Below are positions 45,906 through 54,354 of a stretch of DNA of 64,000 nucleotides, in pieces. Origin of the DNA: CBDHFN01 sp965262605 (GTDB lineage: Bacteria > Pseudomonadota > Alphaproteobacteria > JASGCL01); assembly GCA_965262605.1 (NCBI GenBank), contig CBDHFN010000002.1:1-64000 (forward strand), read 5' to 3'. The translations under genes and the position numbers were made by a program. Position 1 is the first letter of the stretch, and each line of letters begins with the position of its first letter. The notes under the pieces are model-generated. The model was not told where the DNA came from. It worked only from the letters and a program-made list of their open reading frames with translations, and ran no database searches.

Positions 45906-46078
45906 TTCAGCTTGCACCTGTTCAGGTAAAATCGGGCGGTCCATCCGACACAGATCGGTTTCGGTCCTTGTCGGACCTCCCCGGCATGTTGTAAGCCGGA
46001 TAAAAGGCTTCTGCCGTGAAGGCAAGCATCCGCACAGGCGTGGGGGCGAGAGTGGGTTTCAATAGGGTTGGGTCTTGG

Positions 46079-46540
46079 ATGCGGTCTGCTGTGCGGTCCG
46101 GGGTATTCGCCCTTGCGGCTTTGGCCATTGTGGCCTGTACGCCAATTTATCGCAATCACGGCTATGTGCCACGTGACGAAGATCTGGCCGATGTTAAGGT
46201 CGGAGAATCAACGGCAGAGGACGTGACCTTTGCCGTAGGTCGACCCTCGGCCATTGGTGTTTTGACCGGCTCAGGCTGGTATTATGTCGGCTCGCGTTTC
46301 AAGCAAGTCGGCCCTCGCGCACCGGTCGAGGTTGACCGGCAGGTGGTGGCGATTTCCTTCGATGAACAGGGCGTCGTGTCGAATGTCGAACGGTTCGGCC
46401 TGAAGGATGGTCAGGTCGTGGCCATCTCTCGGCGGGTGACGACATCGAATGTCAAAGGAGTCGGCTTCTTGCGGCAATTGCTGGGCAATCTTGGCAATCT
46501 GAGTGCAACCCAGCTTCTTGGCGCAGAGCCCAATCAGTAG
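46079..46540 (+). CDS. bamE: SmpA/OmlA (BamE)-type outer-membrane lipoprotein
   Basis: 153 residues. The ATG at 46079 gives a signal peptide 'MRSAVRSGVFALAALAIVAC' ending in a lipobox Cys. 'ADVKVGESTAEDVTFAVGRP' and 'GSGWYYVGSRFKQV' match the BamE fold, an accessory of the BAM complex that inserts outer-membrane proteins. An in-frame ATG at 46016 would add 21 residues before the signal. Divergent from yceD. Intact. Confidence 0.9.
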   Translation: MRSAVRSGVFALAALAIVACTPIYRNHGYVPRDEDLADVKVGESTAEDVTFAVGRPSAIGVLTGSGWYYVGSRFKQVGPRAPVEVDRQVVAISFDEQGVVSNVERFGLKDGQVVAISRRVTTSNVKGVGFLRQLLGNLGNLSATQLLGAEPNQ

Positions 46541-46552
46541 GGCATACATCTT

Positions 46553-47324
46553 ATGGTCGGGCACGGTGCTGCTGGCTTGGGCGTGAAGCCGCTTGCCCAT
46601 GGGAACCTTGTGGCGCGGGAAGCGGTTTCAGATCAGGATATTCAGTTGTCGCTTGACTTGCGTCGCAGGGCATTCATCCGTCCCAACGGAAGCAAGACCA
46701 GAAACCTGTCTGATGCAGATCATTTTGATCCGGTCTATAATCATGTGCTGATCGAACGACGAGGAAATGTGGCCGCCTGTTTCCGCATTAAGATCTTCGC
46801 CGACCCTCACGCACTGTTGGCCAGCCATAGCGGCAGTCACTATGATCTGGGGCCACTTTCCGTCCTAACAGGACCATTCGCGGATATCGGACGATTGGCG
46901 GTTGGCCCCGGTGATGGCGATCCGGATGTTCTTAGGATGGTCTGGGGCATGTTGGCGCGGTTGGTCGAAACCCATCGGCTGCGGTATCTGTTGGGCTGCA
47001 CGTCCTTTGTCGGCGCCGACCCGGTGCAACATGCGCCCCGCTCTGGCAGCGCTTTACGAAAGGCATATTGGCCCGCTGACTTTGTTGCCTTATCGCAAAG
47101 CCGGGACGACGGTCGATCTGACCCAGGCCGACCAGCCACCCGACACGTCACGGATTCCGCCTTTGCTGCGCAGCTATCTGGCGCTTGGCGCATGGGTGTC
47201 CGACCATGCCGTTATCGATACGCATCTTGATACGGTGCATGTATTCACCCTGCTGGATGTTGCAGCAATTCCGCCTGCTCGCGCCCGCGGGTTGCAGCGC
47301 ATCGGGATGGTATCGCCGGGCTGA
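46553..47324 (+). CDS. olsB: OlsB-like ornithine N-acyltransferase (GNAT fold), one frameshift
   Basis: About 256 residues. The first part 'SLDLRRRAFIRP' to 'FDPVYNHVLIERRGNVAACF' and 'LLGCTSFVGADP' matches the GNAT-like OlsB/PlsB-hemolysin family, which transfers a 3-hydroxyacyl group to ornithine in ornithine-lipid synthesis. After a shift near 47035 the family's C-terminal 'PPLLRSYLALGAWVSDHAVI' and 'LDTVHVFTLLDVAAIP' appears. The start is tentative (ATG 46553, weak ribosome site). It lies 12 bases after bamE; olsA is not in the window. Confidence 0.75.
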
Positions 47325-47439
47325 AACATCTGTGGCGCGATCGCATTGTGTGCACACAATTTGCTGACCACACGATCTGACACTTGCCTTATTCCTCTCT
47401 TAGTCTATCGCAGTGCATGAGCAGTGAGGACCAAGAAGA

Positions 47440-48483
47440 ATGAATATGCACAACCCGCCCAAAGACCCGGTGGCTGCCGCACAAAGCGCCCGCGCCTGGG
47501 TGCAGGCACTAGCGAAGTACCGCGAACCGATTCTTGCACGCAGCGTTTTCGAGCTATTGGTCAGCCTCTTGCCGTTTCTGGGGATCTGGACGCTGGCTTG
47601 GTTGATCCTGCCCTACAGTGGCTGGCTGGCCTTTGCGCTGGCCTTGTTCAACGGGGCGTTTCTGGTGCGGCTGTTCGTTATTCAGCACGACTGTGGTCAT
47701 GGATCCTTCTTTCGGAATCGGCAGGTCAGCGACTGGACCGGGCGTGTGCTTGGTGTGCTGACACTTACACCGTACGACGTCTGGCGGCGTACCCATTCTG
47801 TGCACCACGCTTATGCGGGCAACCTGGATCGCCGCGGAATGGGGGATGTGCATACGCTGACCGTAGAAGAGTATCGGGCAAAGTCCTGGCTGGGGCGGTT
47901 GGGCTACCGCGTCTATCGCAACCCGGTTGTACTGTTCGGACTGGGGCCGGGGTACTTGTTTCTCCTGCAAAACCGGTTGCCGCTGGGTTTGTTCCGGGAT
48001 GGCTGGAAATACTGGACCAGTGCGATGGGCACCAATCTGGCGATCGCGGCCGGACTTGGGCTGATTCTGTGGTTCGGGGGATGGCAGGCGCTGGTGCTGA
48101 TCTTTCTGCCGACATCAATTTTGGCGGCTTCGGTCGGCGTCTGGCTGTTTTACGTTCAGCACCAGTTTGAAGAAACCAATTGGCAGCACGAACCGGAGTG
48201 GGATCTGCATGACGCAGCTCTTGCAGGAAGCTCACATTACGTTCTGCCGCCGGTCCTGCGCTGGTTCACCGGCAACATCGGCATTCATCACGTCCATCAT
48301 CTTTACAGCCGCATCCCATTCTACCGGCTGACCGATGTGCTGCGCGACCATCCCGAACTGGCCGAGGCGCAGCGCCTGACGCTTTGGGAAAGCCTGAAGA
48401 GCGCGCGCCTGCACCTTTGGGACGAAGGTCAGCAGAAACTTTTGTCGTTCCGTCAGGCGCGACTCAACTACCGGGCCTGCTGA
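47440..48483 (+). CDS. Membrane fatty acid desaturase
   Basis: 347 residues with four to five hydrophobic helices. Three His boxes bind the di-iron centre: 'HDCGHGSFF', 'RRTHSVHHAYAG' and 'NIGIHHVHHLYSRIP'. This is the DesA/omega-type acyl-lipid desaturase layout, though carotenoid or sphingolipid hydroxylases share it. The start at 47440 follows GAAGAA; a second ATG is two codons on. It follows the acyltransferase by 115 bases and ends before a strong terminator. Likely role: membrane lipid modification. Intact. Confidence 0.9.
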   Translation: MNMHNPPKDPVAAAQSARAWVQALAKYREPILARSVFELLVSLLPFLGIWTLAWLILPYSGWLAFALALFNGAFLVRLFVIQHDCGHGSFFRNRQVSDWTGRVLGVLTLTPYDVWRRTHSVHHAYAGNLDRRGMGDVHTLTVEEYRAKSWLGRLGYRVYRNPVVLFGLGPGYLFLLQNRLPLGLFRDGWKYWTSAMGTNLAIAAGLGLILWFGGWQALVLIFLPTSILAASVGVWLFYVQHQFEETNWQHEPEWDLHDAALAGSSHYVLPPVLRWFTGNIGIHHVHHLYSRIPFYRLTDVLRDHPELAEAQRLTLWESLKSARLHLWDEGQQKLLSFRQARLNYRAC

Positions 48484-48503
48484 CTGGCCCAAACTTGCAG
48501 GCA

Positions 48504-48540
48504 TGAAAAAACCCCGGCCAAGGCCGGGGTTTTCTTTTGT
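48504..48540. terminator. Bidirectional rho-independent terminator
   Basis: ACCCCGGCC/GGCCGGGGT with a two-base AA loop, flanked by A5 on the left and TTTTCTTTT on the right. It serves the desaturase (plus) and the corrinoid operon (minus), whose last gene ends at 48555. Confidence 0.9.
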
Positions 48541-48554
48541 TTGTCGTCTATTGA

Positions 48555-49514
48555 TCAGCCGCGGGCGCGGCGGCCGCCACGGCGACCAGTCGCCGCCTGG
48601 CTTTGCGACGCCGAGGCTTCCGCGAATGTCATCCCGCTTTGAACCGCTTCCAGAACCTTGGCAAAACGGATCCATTCGCCACCATTCGCGTCATGGTTCA
48701 TCAGCATGTTGGCGGCACGGATGGCCTCCATTTCCACCTGACGGACAGGGTTCATGATCGCCGAGGTCATTCCCGCACCAATCGCCATCGGCAAGAAGGC
48801 CGCGTTGATGCCATGACGGTTTGGCAACCCGAACGAGATGTTCGAGGCACCACAGGTGGTGTTGCAGCCCAGTTCCTCGCGCAGACGGCGCACCAGTGTG
48901 TAGACCTGCTGCCCGGCAGTCGAAAGAGCACCGATCGGCATGACCAGCGGGTCAACCACGATGTCGTGGGCCGGGATGCCGAAGTCGGCGGCACGCTCGA
49001 CGATCTTCTTGGCCACCGCGAAACGCACGTCCGGGTCCATCGAAATGCCGGTGTCGTCATTCGAAATTGCCACGACAGGCACATTGTACTTCTTGACCAA
49101 CGGCAGAACCAGTTCCAGCCGGTCTTCTTCGCCGGTGACCGAGTTCAGCAGCGGGCGGCCTTCGCAGGCGGCAAGGCCAGCCTCAAGCGCGCCGGGAACC
49201 GAACTGTCGATGCACAGCGGCACGTCGACCAGACCCTGGACGATCTGGATCATCCGGGTCATCAGCGGCGGTTCGGTTTCATTAGGGTTGGGGTTCGAAT
49301 TGTAAACCACACCCGCGTTGATATCGAGGATCATTGCCCCGCAGGCGACCTGCTCCAGCGCATCGCGTTCGACGGTCGAAAAATCACCCGCCTCAAGTTC
49401 GGCTGCAAGTTTCTTGCGGCCAGTCGGGTTGATCCGCTCTCCGATCACGCAGAAGGGCTCGTCAAAGCCGATGATGACGGTTTTTGTTTTTGATTCAATG
49501 ACGGTACGGGTCAT
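48555..49514 (-). CDS. Methyltetrahydrofolate:corrinoid methyltransferase (pterin-binding domain)
   Basis: 319 residues. 'IGERINPTGRKKLAAELEAG' and 'MILDINAGVVYNSNPNPNET' are the DHPS-like pterin-binding signature; 'PLCIDSSVPGALEAGLAACE' and 'CNTTCGASNISFGLPNRHGI' fit methyl-THF:corrinoid methyltransferases. The C-terminus is Gly/Arg-rich ('ATGRRGGRRARG'). It transfers a methyl between a corrinoid protein and THF, and runs toward THF in demethylation pathways. Same strand as a MetF-like and a small 'virulence factor' gene; the corrinoid protein itself is not nearby. Intact. Confidence 0.9.
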   Translation of the reverse strand: MTRTVIESKTKTVIIGFDEPFCVIGERINPTGRKKLAAELEAGDFSTVERDALEQVACGAMILDINAGVVYNSNPNPNETEPPLMTRMIQIVQGLVDVPLCIDSSVPGALEAGLAACEGRPLLNSVTGEEDRLELVLPLVKKYNVPVVAISNDDTGISMDPDVRFAVAKKIVERAADFGIPAHDIVVDPLVMPIGALSTAGQQVYTLVRRLREELGCNTTCGASNISFGLPNRHGINAAFLPMAIGAGMTSAIMNPVRQVEMEAIRAANMLMNHDANGGEWIRFAKVLEAVQSGMTFAEASASQSQAATGRRGGRRARG

Positions 49515-49529
49515 CTTTCACCTTATCTT

Positions 49530-50453
49530 TTAATTCTGCGAAGCCGGAACGCCGGACTTGCCGCCATTCTCGATGGCCCAGGTTGCGTTGGTCTTGATCC
49601 CGCCCAGCGGGAAGAAGTGGACGGATTCAATGCCGAAATCGGGGTTTGCCGCCTTGTGGGCCGCCAGTTCCGCCACGAATTCGTTGGGTTCGTAGGGCAA
49701 CAACAGCTTGGTGACATCCATCGCCCGTTTCTGCAAGACTTTCAGTGAGGGGCCGACACCGCAGGCAATTGCGAACTTGATCAGGGTTTGCAGTTTGGCC
49801 GGACCTGCCACACCGATATGGACGGGCATCTTGATGCCCTCGGCGTTCAGGCGATTCACCCAGGCGATCACCGGCTTGGCTTCAAAGCAGAATTGCGTCG
49901 CCATCGCCATCTTGGCGTCGGTGCGGTTGCTGAAGGCGTCTTTCCAGCGCAGCGCTTCCAGAACGTTCTTGTCGGACCCATCCGGGTCGATGTCCTTGTT
50001 GCCTTCCGGGTGGCCGGCGACATGCAGGCGATCAAAGCCGTCAAACAGGCCGGTTTCGATCAACTGCATCGAATTGTCGAAATCACCATGCGGGGTTGAA
50101 ACCCCGCCTCCCAGCAGCAGCGCCTGTTTGATGTCGGCTTCGCCCTTGTAGCGGGCGATCCAGTCGGCCAGCGTCGCCTTGTCCTTGATGATCCGCGCCG
50201 GGAAGTGCGGCATCACCGGGAAACCTTCGGCATGGATGCGCTTGGCGGTGGCAACCATTTCCTCGATCGGGGTGCCGTCGATATGGGCGATATAGACGCG
50301 GGTGCCCTTGGGCAGCAAAGCGCGGAAATCTTCGACCTTTTCGGCGGTGCGCGGCATCACTTCAATCGAATAGCCTGCAAGAAAAGCCTCGACGGCTTTC
50401 TTGTCGCCTTGCGGCGCGGCGGGTTCCTTGCGGAGGAAGTTCATCAATGCCAT
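49530..50453 (-). CDS. MetF-like methylenetetrahydrofolate reductase
   Basis: 307 residues. TIM-barrel flavoprotein related to MetF but divergent from the biosynthetic enzyme: 'GTRVYIAHIDGTPIEEMVAT', 'HFPARIIKDKATLADWIARY', 'ALLLGGGVSTPHGDFDNSMQ', 'LHVAGHPEGNKDIDPDGSDK'. Such divergent copies accompany corrinoid methyltransferases and oxidise methyl-THF to methylene-THF. It lies 16 bases upstream of the methyltransferase gene. Intact. Confidence 0.88.
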   Translation of the reverse strand: MALMNFLRKEPAAPQGDKKAVEAFLAGYSIEVMPRTAEKVEDFRALLPKGTRVYIAHIDGTPIEEMVATAKRIHAEGFPVMPHFPARIIKDKATLADWIARYKGEADIKQALLLGGGVSTPHGDFDNSMQLIETGLFDGFDRLHVAGHPEGNKDIDPDGSDKNVLEALRWKDAFSNRTDAKMAMATQFCFEAKPVIAWVNRLNAEGIKMPVHIGVAGPAKLQTLIKFAIACGVGPSLKVLQKRAMDVTKLLLPYEPNEFVAELAAHKAANPDFGIESVHFFPLGGIKTNATWAIENGGKSGVPASQN

Positions 50454-50493
50454 CGTGGCTCTCCAGAGACTTAAGGGCTAGGGGTGGGGCGGC

Positions 50494-50790
50494 TTATGCC
50501 CATCCGTCATTGGCGATCAGCGCGATGATGCGCGCCTTGTCGTATTCTGTGTCGATGCGAATGGCTTCGGCGCTGGCCACGGCTTCATCGTCGCCTTCAA
50601 CTGTGAAGGGTTCGGCCTTGCGCCATTCGGCCAGATAGGCGTCGGTTCCGGCAGCACCGGTCTTCATCGCACAGCGGTCGATGGCCTGTTCGAACCGTTC
50701 GGGCAGCGGTTTTTTCACCCCGCGCCGACCTTTGCCGACGATGACCTGTGCCGGGATGTCGCGCCAGTAAACGATGGTAACTTCTGCCAT
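50494..50790 (-). CDS. Small 'virulence factor' family protein of corrinoid operons
   Basis: 98 residues, 'MAEVTIVYWRDIPAQVIVGK' at the start; resembles the PF13769 (Virulence_fact) family, whose name does not reflect a known function. In Rhodobacteraceae it is usually the first gene of a methyl-THF/corrinoid cluster. No membrane segment or catalytic motif is seen. Forty bases before the MetF-like gene. First gene of the operon; an operator-like array lies upstream. Confidence 0.75.
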   Translation of the reverse strand: MAEVTIVYWRDIPAQVIVGKGRRGVKKPLPERFEQAIDRCAMKTGAAGTDAYLAEWRKAEPFTVEGDDEAVASAEAIRIDTEYDKARIIALIANDGWA

Positions 50791-50832
50791 GACGAATCCT
50801 TCTCTTTGGGGCCTTCAATAGCCCCCACTTAG

Positions 50833-50858
50833 CGACATGCGATGTCGGATTTCGACAT
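50833..50858. promoter_or_regulatory. Triple CGACAT half-site array upstream of corrinoid operon
   Basis: CGACAT-GCG-ATGTCG-GATTT-CGACAT: three alternately oriented half-sites forming two overlapping palindromes, 43-68 bases upstream of the first gene's start. Looks like a cooperative operator; the regulator is unknown. Confidence 0.5.
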
Positions 50859-51047
50859 GGCGCGCCACCAGAGCGACCTGCAGTTAGACGGATGCCGGGG
50901 AAATGCTCCTCTGTTTGGCCGGTGGCTGGGGTGAAGGCGCACTTTATTGGCCGTTGGCTGTGAATTCGGCGTGAACCGGGTCTGATCGCTTGATTGATAT
51001 TGCCCCGAAGTCTAGGGTGAGGGCAACTTTACATCGGAGGGCGTAAC

Positions 51048-52160
51048 ATGACGCCCAGGCGTCCCGGCGGTGCGGGCGCGTTCCCGGTTCCGGTTGAGCC
51101 GTCCGCCGCCGCCAAGCCCGATCCGGCGCAGCTTTATGCGGCGCTGGATCTCGGGACTAACAGTTGCAGGATGCTGATTGCCCAGCCAAAGGGCAGTCAG
51201 TTTCACGTTGTGGACAGCTTTTCAAAAGCGGTTCAGCTTGGCCATGGGCTTGAAGCCTCGGGGCGACTTAGCCGTGCGTCGATGGCGCGTACAGTTCAGG
51301 CGCTGCATATCTGCCGCAAGAAAATCGAACAGCATGGCGTCAAGCGCATGCGCCTTGTGGCAACTGAGGCTTGCCGCCGCGCAAAGAATTCCAAGGAATT
51401 TCTTAGGCTTGTGCACCGGGAAACCGATCTTCCGCTTGAAATCATCCTGCCCGAGGAAGAAGCGCGCCTCGCGGTGATTTCCTGCGCTCCGCTGGTTTCG
51501 ACCAAGACCGAACAACTGCTCGTCGTCGATATCGGTGGCGGCTCCACCGAGCTGGTCTGGATTGACCTGTCGTCGGTGCCGCGCGCCGAAAGACCGCGTG
51601 CCATCATGCGGTTGCATGCGGGCTTTCATCCGCCCGAAAGCCCGTTTCCGGCGGCCAAGGTCGTGGACTGGATTTCCGTGCCCTTGGGCGTCGCTACATT
51701 GAAAGACCAGTTCAGCGATGTCGAGGATGACGCCGCGCGTTTCGCACTGATGAGTTGGCATTTTGAAGAACAGCTTTCGGACTTTTCCCCCTATAACGCC
51801 AGCCAGCCGCGCGAAGGCTTTCAGATCATCGGCACCAGCGGCACGGTGACCACGGTGGCCGCCAGCCATCTGGGGCTGAAACGCTATGACCGAACCAAAG
51901 TCGACGGCCTGCGCATGACGTCTGACCAGATCGACCGGGTGATCCGCGATTATCTGAGCCTTGGCCCCGAAGGGCGCCGCAATGACCCACGCATCGGGCG
52001 CGATCGGCATTCGCTGATCATGTCGGGATCGGCGATCCTGCAAGCCCTGATGCGCGTCTGGCCAACGGATCGCTTGTCGGTGGCTGACCGGGGCCTGCGC
52101 GAGGGGTTGCTTTATGCGCAGATGTCGGCCGACGGTGTGCTGGAAGAGGCACCTTACTGA
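51048..52160 (+). CDS. ppx: Exopolyphosphatase / guanosine pentaphosphatase (Ppx/GppA family)
   Basis: 370 residues. ASKHA fold: 'YAALDLGTNSCRMLIAQPKG' (phosphate 1), 'LLVVDIGGGSTELVWIDLSS' (phosphate 2), 'IIGTSGTVTTVAASHLGLKR' (adenosine-like loop). The conserved Glu in 'VATEACRRAKN' fits catalysis. The first ~25 residues are a low-complexity Pro/Ala extension. It hydrolyses polyphosphate or pppGpp; a choice cannot be made. Followed by rlmE after 93 bases, a common alphaproteobacterial pair. GGAGGG precedes the start. Intact. Confidence 0.93.
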   Translation: MTPRRPGGAGAFPVPVEPSAAAKPDPAQLYAALDLGTNSCRMLIAQPKGSQFHVVDSFSKAVQLGHGLEASGRLSRASMARTVQALHICRKKIEQHGVKRMRLVATEACRRAKNSKEFLRLVHRETDLPLEIILPEEEARLAVISCAPLVSTKTEQLLVVDIGGGSTELVWIDLSSVPRAERPRAIMRLHAGFHPPESPFPAAKVVDWISVPLGVATLKDQFSDVEDDAARFALMSWHFEEQLSDFSPYNASQPREGFQIIGTSGTVTTVAASHLGLKRYDRTKVDGLRMTSDQIDRVIRDYLSLGPEGRRNDPRIGRDRHSLIMSGSAILQALMRVWPTDRLSVADRGLREGLLYAQMSADGVLEEAPY

Positions 52161-52253
52161 TTATGGGTCCGTACTGAACTTGGCCCCGTGATTGCGGAAG
52201 GTGGCCGGGTTCGCTATGGGGCAGGGGAAGCAACCAACCCGTCTGGGGGAAGA

Positions 52254-53015
52254 ATGGCGAAGACTCCTTCAGGAAATACATCTGGCCGTGGCCAACGCGA
52301 ACTGCGGGTGCGGGTGAAAACCGCCAAGGGGCGCAAGCTGTCCTCGACCCTCTGGCTGGAACGGCAGTTGAACGATCCCTATGTCGCGCGGGCCAGAAAA
52401 GAGGGCTTTCGCGGTCGTGCGGCCTACAAGATCCTTGAACTGGACGACAAGTTCCGCTTCCTGGTGCCCGGAGCGCGTGTCGTCGATCTTGGCTGCGCGC
52501 CCGGTGGTTGGTGCCAGGTGGCGGTTCAACGCGTAAACGCGCTTGGCGAAAAGTCTGGGAAAAAGGTCGGTCGGGTTCTGGGGATCGACCTTCAAGAGGT
52601 TGAGCCGATCACCGGCGCGGAAATTCATCAGCTTGATTTTCTGGAGGATGACGCCGATGCGAAGGTCAAGGCCTGGCTGGGCGGTCCGGCGGATGTGGTG
52701 ATGTCCGACATGGCGGCCTCGGCCTCGGGGCACAAGGGGACGGATCATTTGCGCATCATCGCCTTGTGCGAGGCGGCGGCGGGTTTTGCCTTTGACGTTC
52801 TTGAGGAGGGCGGCACCTTCGTCGCCAAAGTGCTGGCGGGCGGCGCGGAAAACGAGCTTCAGACAATTCTGAAGCGGTCTTTCGCAAAGGTCGCAAATGT
52901 GAAGCCACCTGCAAGCCGTGCTGACAGTTCCGAGAAGTTTGTGGTGGCCACCGGCTTTCGCAGGCCCCGCCCGGAAATTTCGTCTGACGCCGATGAGGAT
53001 CATCCGCTGGCCTGA
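52254..53015 (+). CDS. rlmE: 23S rRNA (uridine-2'-O)-methyltransferase RlmE
   Basis: 253 residues from the ATG at 52254 (GGGGGA just upstream; a longer start at 52188 lacks a site). Rossmann SAM motif 'VVDLGCAPGGWCQVAVQRVN'. The K-D-K-E catalytic tetrad is visible: Lys in 'RAAYKILELDDKF', Asp in 'VVMSDMAASASGHKG', Lys in 'FVAKVLAGGAENE', Glu in 'SSEKFVVATGF'. The N-terminal ~45 residues are basic, as in alphaproteobacterial members. Methylates Um2552 of the 23S A-loop. Intact. Confidence 0.95.
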   Translation: MAKTPSGNTSGRGQRELRVRVKTAKGRKLSSTLWLERQLNDPYVARARKEGFRGRAAYKILELDDKFRFLVPGARVVDLGCAPGGWCQVAVQRVNALGEKSGKKVGRVLGIDLQEVEPITGAEIHQLDFLEDDADAKVKAWLGGPADVVMSDMAASASGHKGTDHLRIIALCEAAAGFAFDVLEEGGTFVAKVLAGGAENELQTILKRSFAKVANVKPPASRADSSEKFVVATGFRRPRPEISSDADEDHPLA

Positions 53016-53034
53016 CGACGCCCAAGGATAAAGT

Positions 53035-53073
53035 AGCCCCGCTCGCCTAAGGGTGATTAAGTCGAGCGGGGCT
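53035..53073. terminator. Convergent hairpin between rlmE and the Hint gene
   Basis: 11-bp perfect stem AGCCCCGCTCG/CGAGCGGGGCT with a 17-base loop; no T-run. It separates the convergent genes. Confidence 0.5.
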
Positions 53074-53082
53074 TCAAGCTGA

Positions 53083-53613
53083 TCAGGGCGCGGTGTGAAG
53101 GGAAAGCCCTTCCACCGAAACCTTGGCAGCTTGTCCGCAATGGAACATGTAGTAGGTCAGCATGGTCTGTGGCTGGCGCATGACGCCCGGTCGGCCCAGA
53201 AGATCGCGGGCAGATTTCAGCTCGGACGTATAGTTCATGCTGCGCACAGCGATTTTCTGTTCGGGAGACACTAGAATATCCTGTGACGGCAAACCTTGCC
53301 CCAGTGCGCCCGCGCGGATCATCACCGGCTGTGCATCCGGGTAGGCGGCGAGGAAACCTTCATCAAGCTGGATCTTGTCGACCCAGGCGACGCGGGCAAT
53401 CTGTCCGTCGGACAGGCGCAGCGGATCGTGCTGGCGCAGAACCTGCACCGGCAGCGCGCCGAATGACGTCATGACGGATGCGTTCCAGCACAGGCCGGGC
53501 AGGGACCAATTGCGTGCCAAGTTCGCTGCCACGCCAACGCGGGCTGCGGCTGAGCCGGGCAAGTCTACGGAAAGGGCTGCGTCAAAGGCTGTCGACGAAA
53601 TCTCGAAATTCAT
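53083..53613 (-). CDS. Hint-domain (Hedgehog/intein-like) protein
   Basis: 176 residues. The block 'CWNASVMTSFGALPVQVLRQ', 'LSDGQIARVAWVDKIQL', 'PVMIRAGALGQGLPSQDILV', 'SPEQKIAV' follows the Hint_2 layout seen in many Rhodobacteraceae surface proteins, where Cys starts the domain and 'SPxHxI' closes the processing site. Here the His position reads Gln ('SPEQKI'), so autoprocessing may be lost. There is no calcium-binding RTX repeat and no signal peptide. Function unknown. Isolated; AT-richer DNA lies upstream. Intact. Confidence 0.65.
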   Translation of the reverse strand: MNFEISSTAFDAALSVDLPGSAAARVGVAANLARNWSLPGLCWNASVMTSFGALPVQVLRQHDPLRLSDGQIARVAWVDKIQLDEGFLAAYPDAQPVMIRAGALGQGLPSQDILVSPEQKIAVRSMNYTSELKSARDLLGRPGVMRQPQTMLTYYMFHCGQAAKVSVEGLSLHTAP

Positions 53614-54354
53614 AATGTACTTTCCAATGGTATCGGCGCTTCACTGACCAAAAATGATCATTCGCCGTACATAAAATGTCCCAAAAAGTCGGGGTATCAA
53701 AAAAGTTCTAACCAATAACCGTTTACGAAACTCCCGGAGAATGGCCGGGTCCGATAAGCAGTTCTACCCGGCGATGCGGGCACCAATATGTTCTCAGTAT
53801 ACTCAAAAAAGCCGCGATTTGTGAAGGAAATTCTGACTGACCGGAGTTTCAGAGCAGGTGCCTGGGGCTCTCAAGGAAACAATCTGCGCGATTGGCCCCC
53901 AACTCTCAGCGGTTTGGATAAAATACGCCCGGTGTTGGCACGGGCCCGACGTCGAACGCGGGAATCGCAATCAGATTGAGAAGTGTGGCAATCGCGCCAA
54001 GATCATCGTTGCCGCTTGGGAAACGAATAGTTTTCAATCCTGCGTTTGCGCAAACGGCGTGTAGCGCCGCATGCCCTTTGTTACGATTCTTCCCTGCGAA
54101 CTTGTGCTGGTATCAGCAGTCGAATCTATATATGATCAAATTATGAGCCTATTCCACCGCCCCTCGCATATGTCTACCCATCGGGCCGACACCTCGGCTG
54201 CCGCTGGATCTTGGCATGTGAGCGTTCGCAAAGGGGAAGGGGCCGCCGGCGCCTTCGCGCGCCTGCGCTTTGGTCTGCCCGCCCCGCCGAAGCGCCTGCC
54301 GGTTTAGCGCCCGCCACCTGGTGGGCCAATCTTCCGTTTGCCCCGAGGTGACCC
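53614..54354. other. Gene-poor, AT-richer region
   Basis: About 740 bases with no gene I can support. Composition drops below the window average. Short frames exist (for example 53788-53979 'MFSVYSKKPRFVKEILTDRS' and ~54145-54306 'MSLFHRPSHMSTHRADTSAA'), neither with a convincing ribosome site. A 12-bp palindrome GTTTGCGCAAAC lies near 54046. A promoter for the aminotransferase gene is expected near its right end. Confidence 0.5.

Noticed and set aside
50791..51047. Possible SAM or cobalamin riboswitch ahead of the corrinoid operon
   Set aside because: No conserved B12-box or SAM-II core was seen; only the CGACAT half-site array stands out.
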